DNA of 64,000 bases, from assembly GCF_047496725.1 (NCBI RefSeq), contig NC_132976.1:6680001-6744000 (forward strand), given 5' to 3'. Both the position numbers and the translations under genes were made by a program. Positions 1 to 12,344 of this stretch are shown here, piece after piece. Under the pieces are notes generated by a model. It did not search any database, was not told where the DNA came from, and saw only the letters and a program-made list of their open reading frames with translations. Numbering within the stretch: the stretch's first letter is position 1; the number at the start of each line of letters is the position of its first letter. The stretch is from Anoplolepis gracilipes. Taxonomy: Eukaryota; Arthropoda; Insecta; Hymenoptera; Formicidae.

Positions 1-1059
1 TGCGATTTTTCAGTTCTGAAAGTCTTTTCGTGTATTATTAAAATGCAACGTTAGCTAAGAATTATGGACGTAATGAATATTCCTGTTACATAATGAATCT
101 GAAAAATCTCTTTTCCCGGATGTGCGCACACTTTTTTTTTATGACTGCAATCTCTCGTTAAAAGTTGGCGAATAATTCTCCGCACAGATGCAAGTATACA
201 TATTTATCTTTTAACTTATTATCACGTCATAGATTTCTATTGAAAGTTTGAGTTTTAAAAAACAGGTATTATTGATTTGAATTGAAAGTGTAAGTTGTAA
301 TTTTGCAACTTTGCCCGTTTTTACACTGCAAGAAGAAAAAATTTAACCAGCTGTTCTAAATTCAATTACGGTATTTTGTGCTGCGCAGTCATCATTCTCG
401 AATCAAATATTTTGTCCACAATTTTAACTGGCTAAAAATTTATAATGTGCAAAAGAAAGTTACGAGGATAATCTCGAAAGTCTTGTGATAGAAGTTCAAG
501 CCAATGGAAAGACCGACGATTTCCCGCAATTTGTTATCGATTGCTCGCATCTATCTTCTCGAGAACAGATTCCCGTCAGTTCCGTTGCACAGCCATCCAT
601 GCGATATTGGAAGCTGCATTCGACAACGAATGTTATTTCTATATCGCACACACATCTTAAAACCAAGAATGATTTATCTAGTAATAATCGACGAAATAAT
701 GAAAATTAATTATGAGATTTAATTAGTTTTTTTAATCCCGTTTAATATTATATAGTTTACTAATAATAATAATTTTTGACAATTATTTAACTTTAACTTT
801 AACTTTATTTTTTTAATGTGATACTACTAGAAAGAAATAAATGTGAATATCAAAGTTGAATTCTATCAAGATAGTAATAATCAATAATATATAAATATTG
901 ATAAAATCGCCTCATTACTATATTTATCTGAATTACGCCAACAAATTTCTTCTTCATGTACTTAAACAGCCCCAGCGATTAAATAAATTTTCGAAAGTAC
1001 TGCGGAAAGACTACGACTTGCCAGTCTCAAATAACGCCGTTTCCGTCAGAAACAGCCGA
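1..1059. other. AT-rich non-coding stretch
   Basis: No feature seen. Short overlapping open frames around 485-722 have no recognisable protein character and are expected by chance. Confidence 0.6.
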
Positions 1060-1600
1060 CCATGTATCATCACAGATCTTGCGTAAGGAAAAAAACGAGC
1101 GACGCGGAAGAACCGAGCGGAAATATAAAGTCGGCTGGGGGGGAAAAGGGCGCGCGAACTTTCGTACGAGGTCGCGGTAGAGCGTTTTCATCCGATATTA
1201 AGAAACTTTCCATCGGTTCTCGTACTTCAGCAAAAACGAGACGAAATGAACTCGGGATAGATACACGCGAGACGAGACGAGATCGTCGACGGGATTGCCG
1301 AGTGAGACATGAACGGGATGGCGACGGTGGAACGTCATTAGTGCCCGGATAGATGAGGGCAAAACAGGAACCACTCGTTATCCAGATGGGCAGCAGCGCC
1401 ATATCCCACGAGATATATTCAGCGAGCAAGATGATGTTGAGCGAAACGTTTTGCATTCATCCGACACCGAGACGCCTGGATACGTAACATCCGAACAATC
1501 CGTGGACTAGAATGGACGCTCTAATTCCTGTAGCAGCCAATAAGCCTAATGGAGGACGTTAGCTTCCTCGACGAGGCGTGACGGTAGAATGAAGGGTCCT
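1060..1600. other. CpG-rich island with open frames on both strands
   Basis: GC and CpG content rise sharply here. A minus-strand frame of 128 codons (1456 to 1070) starts with a hydrophobic N-terminal stretch, and a plus frame of 96 codons overlaps it. Neither resembles a protein I know and no flanking splice signals are clear. A cis-regulatory island or an unrecognised exon are both possible. Confidence 0.35.
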
Positions 1601-1801
1601 CATGTAAGCAGCGGTGTAACTATTGGTACACGGTACGTGAATATCATCGGGCGACAAGAAGATTCCGTGATTATATGAATATCTGTCGATAACATTTTGC
1701 CTGTCGTTTTTATTCGCGTACCTTTAGAAATCGGCATGAGATATACATATATGCACTTTCAATCGTGCTCTACGATTGATGATATTAATTAAAATGTTTT
1801 C

Positions 1802-1837
<36 letters not shown>

Positions 1838-2338
1838 ATTGTAACAAAAATAGTCGTCTGTCATAGACATCATTGCTGTATCTACCTATGTCTAATATAT
1901 CTTGTCACTTTGACAAAAATAGCGAATTATATATAATTTCCAATTTTTTTCTAACTGGAAAAAAGTTGATATAATAAGACTGAGGAAGGAAAAATGATAA
2001 AGGACAAGTCTTCACGCGGCCGATGTCGTCAAATTATATTCGAGTGGCTAATGCGTTTCCCATCTAACAAGTTCGACAAGAATTTTGAATTTCTTTCAAG
2101 CACATTTTACAGCGGAACTGCATTCAGGATAATCGTCCCTAATGCCGCTTTTGGAACTTGCCAAGTTAGATTACAGCTTACGTCAGAAAGTTACTCTTCT
2201 TCTCTCAAGAGCGACTTAAAATGTATCTAATGGATAATTCAGCGCGCGGATATATAAGTTTTAAGTTAACTAGAGCGCGCATATTAAATTATATAACCGG
2301 CTCGTGAGAGCGAGTAAAATCTTTTACTACTCCTCCGA
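1601..2338. other. Non-coding stretch apart from a TC microsatellite
   Basis: A chance open frame lies at 1994-2230. GCGCGC-containing patches at about 2240-2280 are short and unexplained. Nothing else seen. Confidence 0.5.
1805..1836 (+). repeat. (TC)n microsatellite
   Basis: About 15 uninterrupted TC units, (GA)n on the other strand. A likely length-polymorphic locus. Confidence 0.97.
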
Positions 2339-2880
2339 CCCGACATGAATATTACTAATTTCGTATTGAATCGGACCTTCCGCTCTTCTTTCGCGTGGTT
2401 CTTTTTGTTCTCCCAAGACGCAAGAATTTCCTCGGTGGGAAACAGTACGACATCATCGCATTATTCTTCCTGTTATAGTCGCGAACGAATGAGACGATCC
2501 GTGAGAAGCGTGTCGCTTCTTCGTCGTATCTCCGTCGTACTTTCTTCGGCGCTTTTAGCTGCAGCTAATTGGACCAGTGTGAACGAGGAGTCTTTCTCGC
2601 TCCAACTTTTTATTTGCGGTTTTTGTGTAAACGACTTAGTCCGACACTGCAGTACACGTGAGTAATCGCAAGCGACTAATTTGCAGCTCTCCGTTGTAAC
2701 CACCGAGTCAAGTAATGCTGAAGGCGGTACTAATTCGTCGTTTACAGCGTCACGTTGGCGATGGCATGAATGGAGAAAGCTTACGTAGTTAGAAAGCTAC
2801 TGCGAAAGTTAAGGGCTTCGGCTTTATACGAAGGACTCGCGGCTGAATACCTTGGTTTTGTTAAGAGCACTACGTAATAT
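2339..2880. other. GC-moderate segment with unassigned open frame
   Basis: An open plus frame (2345-2665, 106 codons) and an antisense frame overlap. GTGAGT occurs at the end of the plus frame (about 2656) and a weak CTGCAG acceptor-like site lies inside, but the polypyrimidine tract is poor. No protein family recognised. Confidence 0.25.
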
Positions 2881-2938
2881 TAATATAATAAAAAGCTTGC
2901 TGGCTGCCCGAATATCGACGTGCATTTTTTACATTGTT

Positions 2939-3316
2939 ACCACTTTACCTTTGAAATTCAATACCTTCGCTATTTCATAACTCCTTTTTTACTACATTTT
3001 TAATAGAGTTATTTTTATCTTTTGTACTTTCTTTGCATTTTATCTGTTTTTGTTAATTATTTATTTATAAACAAGTATATATTTCTTTTTTTTATGTTTT
3101 ATAATACAACTTTTACTATTATTATTAATATTGAAAAGAAAGATAGATTAAATATAAATATTAATAAATATAAATGTATACTTGATTATAAATAAATAAT
3201 AAGAAGAAGAGATAAAATGCAAGGAGAGTACAACAAATAAAAATAACTCTACTAAAAAAGTAAGAAGAAACAAACTGTGAAAAAGCGAAGATATTGAATT
3301 TCAAAGATAAAGTGGT
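2939..3316. mobile_element. Foldback / hairpin MITE-like element
   Basis: Two arms of about 155 bp are reverse complements at roughly 80-85% identity. The left arm starts ACCACTTTACCTTTGAAATT, and the right arm ends with the complement of ACCACTTTATCTTTGAAATT. The AT-rich centre is unpaired. The left end carries TA (2938-2939), while the matching right position reads TT, so a decayed TA target duplication is possible. There is no coding capacity. This is a non-autonomous inverted-repeat element of unassigned superfamily. Confidence 0.8.
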
Positions 3317-3419
3317 TTTTTTTCATATGTGAAGTAAAGCTATTTGTCGCGTATATTTTCTGTGTGTATATTAAGTAATTCTCACCAATTTCGCTCGGTA
3401 AAGATTTTTATATTTGAAT

Positions 3420-3760
3420 TGATAAATTACGTGTCAATTTAAATCTCGCAGGTCTCTTAGGCGAGTGAGAAACGGTAACTCTGAGAAGTCAGTTTAGAGA
3501 TTCGAGCAACAAAGCACAAGTTCTTGGAGCGCAAGTTTCGCCGCAATTCACGGACCACGTGCTACGGATATTCGACGTCAGTGTGACTTGCAGTTGCGCG
3601 TGAACGCAAGACAAGACAAACGGAACTCAAGTTTCTCCCTTGGCTTGATCGAAGCACGACTCGCAGTTCTATTCGGATCAATTATCATTCATTGTCGTGA
3701 AAAAAGAAAGACGGATATTCGGATTCGCTACGTAATTGCATGTTAAATACACTACAGAAA
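3420..3760. other. GC-richer segment, possible promoter or 5' UTR
   Basis: A moderately CpG-rich block with an arthropod initiator match TCAGTT at 3489-3494. An AGTTCT motif lies at +29 from the initiator A, one base off the strict downstream promoter element position. No open frame and no clear donor follow, so a transcription start here is only a weak suggestion. Confidence 0.2.
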
Positions 3761-4598
3761 TTTAACTAATATGGTTTGATATTGTTTAGAAACGAGTCTA
3801 ATTCGATGGAATATTGATCTTATCGTTTTTCTTTCCCCTTTTTAAATAAAATTATTTAATAATTACGCTGAAAGCTATGTTATTAATTTTAATTATTGAT
3901 ACTGATATAAAAAAATCTTATGTGTATCACAAAAAACGGGGTATATATATTGAATTCGAATATTAAAGTATATATTTTAAAATAAATTAGAGATAATGTA
4001 ACATTTATTGTATATAATTTGGATAAAAATAATATATCAAATTAATAATATTATTCGATTGCGTTAACGATGGGACCAACGACGGGAAACGAGCACGCGT
4101 GAAAGAACCGAGAAAAAATTGTGCGTCTCTTTTCACATTGTATAGTTCCACTCTGCACCGAACATAATAGAATTTTCTAGGGCAAGGGATGTTGATAGTT
4201 TGCGTCATTGTACGAATGGTCGCATTTTTATACGAGAAACTATGATACTTGCTATTCAGAGACCGTAACGGTGCAACATTTCCTCGGACATTTTTGTGCT
4301 ATAATGTATTCGTCTACATAGTCGTATGGAGATAGAAGTTATCTCGGTGGAATTCAATTTCTAAACCGCGTCGAACTATACATATATTAAGCATAAATTA
4401 TTTTATATTTAATCTTTGTTTAAATAAAACAGTTAAGCATTGACATAACTACGTAGATGATTGAAGCAAAAGTAAATCGAACAAGAATATTGGTTTAATT
4501 AACCATTATTAAACTATCATATATCTAACAGAGTTATCAGTCTAAAAAAATAATCTTTTATTTGTAAGCGATTTTGATTCCAGTGCATGTCAATAAAT

Positions 4599-4640
<42 letters not shown>

Positions 4641-5040
4641 CATATCTTAATAACTTTAACATTGCTAAATTTTCCACATGGTTACTGAAACACAGTGCGC
4701 TCTTAATTAGTGACTTGCGATAGTTGATTAGTTTCATGACCATCGACTATGAATATAGATTAAAACTCGGCTTTAGTAAGGGCCGCTTCAATTTACTGAG
4801 TATTGAACCTTAATCGAATTGATTTAACGTTCTAACTATGGCTGTTAGATTATAATTCACTATGCACCATAATGTAACATGGTGTAACTTCAAGAATATC
4901 GATCTCCTTGTATATATGCGAACATTATATATGTCAAAACTAGAATATTATCATTAGATAATCCAATCTGTGCAAATTTCCGCCCAAACATATGCTATAT
5001 CAAATTAATTGCAATTCTCCGTCACGAATTACTTCATATT
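3761..5040. other. AT-rich non-coding stretch
   Basis: Nothing seen except the TA run at 4604-4636. Confidence 0.6.
4604..4636. repeat. (TA)n microsatellite
   Basis: About 16 TA units in an uninterrupted run. Confidence 0.95.
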
Positions 5041-5640
5041 TTTAATTATGCTTACCGCGCGCCTTTTTTTCGATAAAATACGCTGTTATCTTCGAGTTTA
5101 AGTTCTTCGCGAACTCTCATCAAATTCCATTCGCGGGAGCGGCAACACGTAGACTGGCAAACTCGCGACGTAAGTAAGCAGGATGAAAGTTTCATCTCTC
5201 GCTAGAAAAAGTGCATCCAACTTTATCGTCCAGGTGAAACATCATTCTTCGCCTTCATTTTTCACTGATATCCAACGGAGATCTTTCCTCGATAATCCGG
5301 TTAGGATATATACTGGCCTCGAAGAAGGAAACGAAAATCTTGGCCGATTCAATCATCGCGAAAAAGTATCGGGCGCGTGCAAATTGATTCCTTATGTTCG
5401 CCCTTAAGTGCCTTCTTATCGAAAGTATGAATTTGGGCTTCGACCAGCGACTATGACGAATGATTTGCGACAACGAAAGAGCAGAATCGCGACAATTGGC
5501 TGAGAATAAACGAGCGCTTTCGGCCTGTCAACAGGTCGAGCGCTGCCATTTTCTGTCGCCTTCCGACAGTGGCGATATGACTTTTGGCGATAATAGATTT
5601 GTCGTGACATATTTTCTTATTTAAGCATTACGGCCTGCTC
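5041..5640. other. GC-moderate segment, no gene recognised
   Basis: Short open frames occur on both strands (5183-5407 plus, 5255-5473 and 5416-5610 minus). None resembles a known protein or has convincing splice flanks. Confidence 0.35.
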
Positions 5641-7060
5641 GCTCTCGGACAGTTTCACAGACACAAAGAATTATTTTCATAATAAAAGTTGGATAAAATT
5701 TTAGCTTATTCTTGAAAATGTCATATCTTGATTAATTATAGATACTGTATTAAATGATTATATTCTTGCCTTTCCAATTGCATTATTTTTTATTATAATA
5801 GGTGTACAATTAATTATAATCAATTTTGTCTATCCAAAGTTTATTAACGTATATATATTTTATCGACAATCAAAAATTGTATTTTTTAAATATTGAATTA
5901 CAAATATTCACGCACGCAAGTACTATGATATGAAGAATTTTTATGCTTGCCTTGATATTCGTTTAGAAAGATTCTGTTTCTTGCTTGTATAAATAAGATT
6001 TCGATATACCTCGTGATACACATATGATGAACATCTCTTACGAAAATAATATAAAGGATGCATGAGAGACATCTTTCGTCAGTGATACTATATTGACGTG
6101 TAATTTACATGCACAAGCGAAGCGACAAGCAACATGCAATAGTACACTTTCTCACATTCAGTTTTTTCTCGTCTTTTTCCCAAGATGCACATTGTTGTAA
6201 CTGAAATGTAATAAAAATTATTCAAGCTCGATCGTGAAAAACAGAAACCAGGTCAAGTGACAAATTCTAGTTGGATTTTATAGAGTACCTTTTTAAATGT
6301 GCTTGCTTCTTTTTTTATATCTTTTATTTCCCGGCAGTATCTCATTATCGATTCTCTTCGAAAAGCTCGAATGTCCTTGACTTTGATCTATCGCCCGTAT
6401 TGTATTAATTAGAAGTGTCACATTTCAAGTTACGCCCGCAAACGCCATATGCATTGAGTCGTATGCATCGCACTAAGTAAAGCTTCGTTTGCATGTGCAT
6501 GACTCGGAGAACCAGCCGAGCTCTCTGAGATCTTGAATGAGGATCTTGTTCAATCCTCTGACTATATGTGACTGTATATTAGAGATTCTCGCGCTGCATA
6601 GTAAAATATCTTTGCGCTTGAGAGCAAGCTATTAAGAATTTGGGAATTCGGTTGAATTTTAATTTATTCTTGTGAAAAAGTTAATTTTGATTCAACAAAA
6701 AAAATCTGTCATATATGTATATTATAGATATATTTCGATGCATAAGCATGTGCAAAGTTGCAATTGAAATTGATATATGATTAGGCGAAGCTCGATACTT
6801 TCATTTTTTATATTCAACTTGCAGTTCCTTAGAGAGAATTCCCGTACGAAATATTGTACGAGACATCGAATGCAGTTTACGTTACTTTACTTATAGATCG
6901 GCTTTCCGCTACAGTTCAAGTGCATTGAATTCCCGATGCGTGCTCGGAAATTTCTATTCCCCCCGAGGAGGGACTACTGCGCGCACGATGATTCGCAGCG
7001 ATAAATCATTACCGTCACCGGCGATATTCGAGATAGTTGGTGGTGGAAGATGATATAATC
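5641..7060. other. AT-rich non-coding stretch
   Basis: No feature seen on either strand. Confidence 0.55.
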
Positions 7061-7660
7061 ATTCTGCGTGTCGGAAGTTAGACCGCTCGGTCGAACTCGA
7101 AGCCAATATCAATTTCACCGATCGCGCCAGGTTCTCGATGGCTTCGCCGCTGTAGAATGCATGAGACAATCGAAGACGCTCCGGAGTGCCTCCCCAAACA
7201 ATATAAGACGAATTTCGCTCCTAACTTTCCTCCTTCGTGTTCTTCACGGTGTGCATCGACGATTGAAGACGAGAACGACAGGGATAGAAGACAAGTCGAT
7301 CTACCACCGCAACCTCTCTTTTAAGAGGGAGCTCGTAACCATTAATATGCAACAGCGATATTCTATAAGATGCGTCCATAAAGTGTACCTCCAAGACTGT
7401 CAAAGGCACATGATTGTCGGATATTTCGCAGAAGTTACTACCATAAAACGGTTTGGTGTTGGTTTCATCACTCGATGCTTTGCGAAACTTTCACGAACGG
7501 CGGAATAAAGAGCGCTTTCTGTCTACCAAAGTTGTGCACACGTGTCATTACAGAACAGCGGCTGCCTATATATTTTGTAACAGGCGCGTTAACTTGCCTG
7601 AATCCTCTTTTATTGCAGCTATTGAAGTTATCGTGGACGATAATAATGTTTAGTTGTATT
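7061..7660 (+). other. GC-moderate segment with a 146-codon open frame of unknown status
   Basis: An open plus frame runs 7068-7508. Its conceptual product is rich in Arg and Ser with no recognisable domain, signal peptide or membrane segment. The frame is slightly longer than most chance frames here, but an antisense frame overlaps it, as expected for a GC-rich non-coding block. I would not call it a gene without transcript evidence. Confidence 0.15.
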
Positions 7661-8380
7661 CTTGATTACTTTTAACTATATACAACTCTTATAATATTCT
7701 CGAGAGAAGATTGATACGTGATTTAATTTAAAAAATAACTATATTCAAAATAATAAAAAAAAGTATGAGTATGTAATATAATATAATCTATTTTTTTTTA
7801 ATAATCAAAAACTTAGAATTTGTATATTATTTAATTAAAATATATAACGAACAGCATGTCGTTCTTGTAAAGTTACAAAATATTTGTTTTATTTTTTATT
7901 ATTTTTATTTTTATTTTTTTTTTTTCTTACTAAATGTATTTGTATCTGTATTTTCTAAAGTAATAGTTTAGTTTATGTGTCACTGATTGAATATTTTTTC
8001 TCGATTCAATTGAGGAAATGTTTCTACGAAAGAGTTTTATTTTAGATTAAAAAAAAATAATAAAATGCACGTTTTCTTGCTTAAAGCATTTTATAACTGT
8101 CGTCGTTCTGAGATACTAATTTTGTTTCCGTTTTTTACTAGAAACTGGAATTAAGTTTGCGATTTCTATACAATGCAAAAAACAGATTTAGTTTATATAT
8201 CAAAATACATAATAATTTTATTTAAATAAAAATTCCAGAGATGTTTCGCAATTGTATACAAACGATTTACAAAAAAAAAGTTCAGAATTAAAAGAATAAT
8301 CAATTATATAATATATATATATATATTGGACAATTAATATTTAAAATTCAATTGACGTGATATCTCGAATTTTATAATTA
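7661..8380. other. AT-rich non-coding stretch
   Basis: Poly-T and poly-A tracts and TA runs only (for example 8310-8328). Nothing else seen. Confidence 0.6.
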
Positions 8381-8732
8381 CCGAGCCTTGGGTGCGCATG
8401 CATAGCTGTTAATGCGAACGACGTGTTTTCCGGTTTCCTCTTCCCTCTTGTTCTATCTGAAGGGGAGGGGGAGTCGGAAGGGGGACTGTACGCATGTTCT
8501 CTTGGCGAGTGATATGTCGCGGCGCGAATGCACAATGAGCCAACGCGACCAGGATCGCCGCGTCAACCTAGCCGACTGCTACGGGCATTCATCGTCTTTC
8601 CGGATTGAAACTCAGTCCGGTAATATTTTCTCGCGAGCGAACTTGATTAAAGCGCGGCGGACCGGCTTTTTAAACGAGCAAACAGTGGCTGCAGCTACAT
8701 GCGACGACGACGACGACGACGACGACGATGAT

Positions 8733-8811
<79 letters not shown>

Positions 8812-9190
8812 ACGATGACGACGATGACGACGACGACGACGACGATGACGACGATGACGACGACGACGACGACGTGGTGCAGCCGGTGACTTTGCGAAGG
8901 CATCGCGGCAGGTGGCGGCGCGACGCAAGCAAATGCAATTTTATGCCTCAGTTTTTCTCATTTCGCTCCTGTCGTCGCGCGCCAACCCATCGTCTTTGCT
9001 TTCCAAAGTATCCTCCGCGCTCGGATCGTCTCATCTTTTCCCGCTGGTTCTGCATTTTTCTGCGAGGAAATAAACTTGCCGATGAAGCGAACGCAATGCG
9101 CGAAATACATATTAACATCTTTGATGTGCAATATTTAGTTTTCGATCGATATTTGCGATTTCTTTTTGCACTTTTTGTTTTATTCTAATT
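8381..9190 (+). other. GC-rich block containing a 258-codon open frame driven by a trinucleotide repeat
   Basis: A plus frame stays open from 8412 to 9188. Its centre is more than fifty consecutive Asp codons made by the GAC/GAT array. The flanks (about 95 and 105 residues) have no recognisable domain. A GC-rich setting plus an array that cannot make stop codons in this frame explains the length without coding. The antisense frames give poly-Ser, poly-Val and Arg/His runs. I treat this as non-coding until RNA evidence appears. Confidence 0.25.
8702..8874 (+). repeat. (GAC/GAT)n trinucleotide array with 9-bp higher-order unit
   Basis: About 57 trinucleotide units. Pure GAC runs lie at the edges, and the middle (about 8736-8808) alternates in a regular GATGACGAC 9-bp unit, pointing to secondary expansion of a three-codon block. 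Confidence 0.97.
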
Positions 9191-10760
9191 TTATTATTAA
9201 ACGAATATAAAAATGTAAGACGTTGGAAATGTAAATAAAATTTCTTATTGTCATTTGGATACTAAGATTATTGTAGTTGTTGGTAAATATTTTTTCATTT
9301 GATTGAACTTTATCAAATTACTTCGCACTTTATGTGAAAATAATAGAAGTAAATATGGAGTAGAAACGCAACGTTGTTATCATACGAGATAAAAATTGTT
9401 TTATATCGAAAGGCGTATTTAAAAAACGAAAGTGTTGAGAAATCAGAGAACGTTTTTGTATCGGAAATATCTATACGGAATTTTGATAGGCGATTTCGTA
9501 AATTTTGGATTTGTTTTTTGTTGTGATTTATTGGAGATGTAGTTTGGCCAGTTTTTTGACTCTGGAAAATTCGTAACATAAATATAGGGATGGTCGACTG
9601 AAATATCCATGTAACAGTTACATGACTATTGTTATGCATGAATTTTGTCAACTATTATGATTTAGCATTCTTTTCTGAAAGAATATTTGCTACGACTGTT
9701 TCTATGTTTTTACATTATTTGCATTATTTCGAATTAAACTAATTTTAAAGCAACTCGTGATTCGACCAAAGTATTTACATAATTATGTAATTTAATCTCA
9801 ATTACGTGTGAAATGACTTAATATTATATTATTTGCCATTCGTAACCAGAAATTTCACCACGTAATTCACTATTAGATAGATTTGTTTAAATTTCTCGAA
9901 TTCCAAACTTCTTTTATTCTCATTTATTTTCTTCAATCATTCTTTCGTACATGCTTTCGACCATTCGAGTACATTTTTGCTATCGAGAGTGAAGGAAAAT
10001 TGCCGTGAGTCTTCGGAACGATTTTCTCAACTTAAGTGCCCATATACTCTCTGAAAGTCGTCTACCAAGCAGCGAAAAGCTTTCTTTCTCTCTTTCTCTT
10101 TATTTCTTCCGTCTTTCTTCTTCTCTTTGATACCATTAGACGATTCCTGCTCAGCCTTGAGAGAATATCCGCTATAATATTCTCGACGTCACCTTTGCCG
10201 GAACAAAGTGTTCTTGTAAATGTGCCTGGTCTTATTAGCGGGATGGTTTTTCCCAAGGACAGTGAGCAGCCGGGCTGTGAGCATTTTTATCTCATTATAT
10301 AGCTATCATTCTTCGCTTCGAATGCGGTTCCGCTTGCATATCAAAGCGAGTCGAATAATCGGATTAACGACCTCTCTTAGTCTAATTTCAGCATCCGCCC
10401 GTTAACGGAATGCACTTAGATCGGGTTCCGTCACCGTGTCACTTCGTATCTCTCCGTTGCGAGAAACTGCGCAGGATCTTCCTATCGATCTGCCAATTCT
10501 CTGCAATTAAGATACGCGATCTCGTGTGGAATTTGCATGATATGCTTATACAAACATGCACATATATATATATATATATAACGCGTTTGTATATTTATAG
10601 GAAAAGGTATATTCTAATTGATTTCCATTTTTATACTGAATGTTTCATATTTTTTCATGTGAAAATAAAAAAACGCATATGAATTTATATCTTTAGATCG
10701 AACGATCAATAATATTGATTAATCTTGTACTAGTATATTGAGATCTCAGGCCGACGGACA
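9191..10760. other. Non-coding stretch
   Basis: AT-rich to about 9.95 kb, then a slightly GC-richer part (9,950-10,550) with only short chance frames (10036-10302, 10410-10682). A 19-bp AT run lies at 10562-10580. No gene seen. Confidence 0.45.
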
Positions 10761-10766
10761 AACTGG

Positions 10767-10846
10767 CAGTGGAATTAAATTGACACAGATTAAACGTTAC
10801 CTTTTATTGATATTTGATGAGTCCGGTGGCGAAATTAATGCCACTG
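10767..10846. repeat. 80-bp imperfect hairpin with CAGTGG termini
   Basis: CAGTGGAATTAA at 10767 pairs with TTAATGCCACTG ending at 10846 with a single mismatch. CAGTGG-type ends resemble some hAT termini, but no matching 8-bp target duplication is seen. The 3' half contains TGATGAG...GAAA, reminiscent of a hammerhead core but lacking key bases. Confidence 0.5.
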
Positions 10847-10894
10847 AAAAGCATAGATAGAGATACTGCATCGCGCATCGATATATATATGTAT

Positions 10895-10899
10895 TCATC

Positions 10900-10947
<48 letters not shown>

Positions 10948-10952
10948 GATGA
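10895..10952. repeat. AT-rich palindrome (cruciform-prone)
   Basis: TCATCTGCATAT at the left mirrors ATATGCAGATGA at the right across a TA run. The whole 58 bp is nearly perfectly self-complementary. Confidence 0.9.
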
Positions 10953-12340
10953 CCACGCACAATGCGCGGCACAGTTGAATGGATTCCAGGCGCGAACTAA
11001 GTTGATGATATCGATGTTGATGTTATTTTTTCGTTACATTTGTGCAATTTTGCATTAATTTTTTGACGAATAATACGCTATTTTTATTTTGCTATCTTTG
11101 ATAATTTTTTACTATTTTTGACATGCATTCTGCTTCGGTAACGTATATATTTATAGATTTATTCTTTTTATCTTCGAACATAGCTTCATGTCATATCCGA
11201 CATTGTGATATAAATTGACAGTAAATTTATTTGATAATAATTTTCAATAAAATTTTTAAAATAGGAAAACCATAAGCGGTTCAAGTTTTTTTTTAGCGTT
11301 TCATAACAAAATATTTTTAGCATTTCAAAACAAAATATTCATCTTATAATTCACTTTATATATTAAGTCATGAATCGTTATTATTTGACATACAAATAGT
11401 ATTTAAAGTACTTTGATCATAAAGCTTTTTTATTATTTCAAGTTTTACAAATGACGTAATAACGTGTCGCAATAACGCAGAGATTCGAATTTTTTTTGTT
11501 TACAAGCGTCGCATATTGCCGGCACGATACCGGGACCATTTTAACGTACCGTCATCTTTTGGTTGCTTGCACCTTTTTCCCAACATTGTACATGCAACGT
11601 GAGTATGCGCGAGTGCACACGGAAACCGACAGAAAGCGATGGAAGGAGAGTCATAGGATTTGAGCTTGAAAATGGTATATGACTATGATGGTCCGTTGCA
11701 TATTTCAAGATTCACTTGCACACCGATGTTATACGTGAGAAATTTGTGACTCATACATGTACATTGTAACAAGTACACGTCATTGTTACTTTCATTTCCT
11801 GTAAAATCTCTTCAAGCTATCACTCTAACTTCATCTCAAACGACGTTATCGGCAATAAAACCGATGTATGGCGTAGATTAGCCATTTATAGATTACAAAT
11901 TTTTTAACTTCTCAGAATATGACAGTTAAAAAATTGAAATTACACGTAACCAGCTGCACTACGAAACCATTCGTCTAGAAAATGATTTTCGCAATAATAT
12001 GTACACATTTAAATGACTTCTATCTGAATTAAAATTAAACGTTTTTGCTGTCACATTATCATATTTATAATTTATTTTGATTTATTAAAAAGGAAATCGT
12101 TGATATTACAAATTACAGAAGTATTCGACATAAATTATTGTATAAAAGACAATAATCAAGCTTTTATATGCGCGACATTTGTCTCAATTGGAAAACAGCA
12201 TTCTACAAAAAAATCATTGAGGAGTTAAAATTAATTCTGTTGTCCAATTTATTTGAACAGAATTTAGCAAAATGTTTTTCCGATTTGGCATTGCAAATAT
12301 GATTGCATTTGTTTATGTTTTTATACGTGTAACGTGGTTG
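10953..12340. other. AT-rich non-coding stretch
   Basis: A short CpG-containing patch lies near 11,490-11,650. No gene or repeat seen. Confidence 0.5.
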
Positions 12341-12344
12341 TTTC

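Noticed and set aside
1070..1456. 128-codon minus-strand frame with a hydrophobic N-terminus
   Set aside because: No recognised family, no splice flanks, and an overlapping plus frame; composition of the CpG block explains it.
3489..3524. Initiator TCAGTT with downstream element AGTTCT
   Set aside because: The downstream motif is one base off its strict spacing and no transcript features follow; kept only as a weak note on the block.
8412..9188. 258-codon open frame as a poly-aspartate protein gene
   Set aside because: Its length is produced by a stop-free trinucleotide array in a GC-rich block; the flanks show no domain, splice structure or protein-like pattern.
10767..10846. Hammerhead ribozyme-like core (TGATGAG...GAAA) inside a hairpin that could serve as stem III
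   Set aside because: The invariant C before UGAUGA is a U, the expected U at the cleavage-side closing pair is an A, and no convincing stem I hairpin lies between. At best a decayed or chance match.
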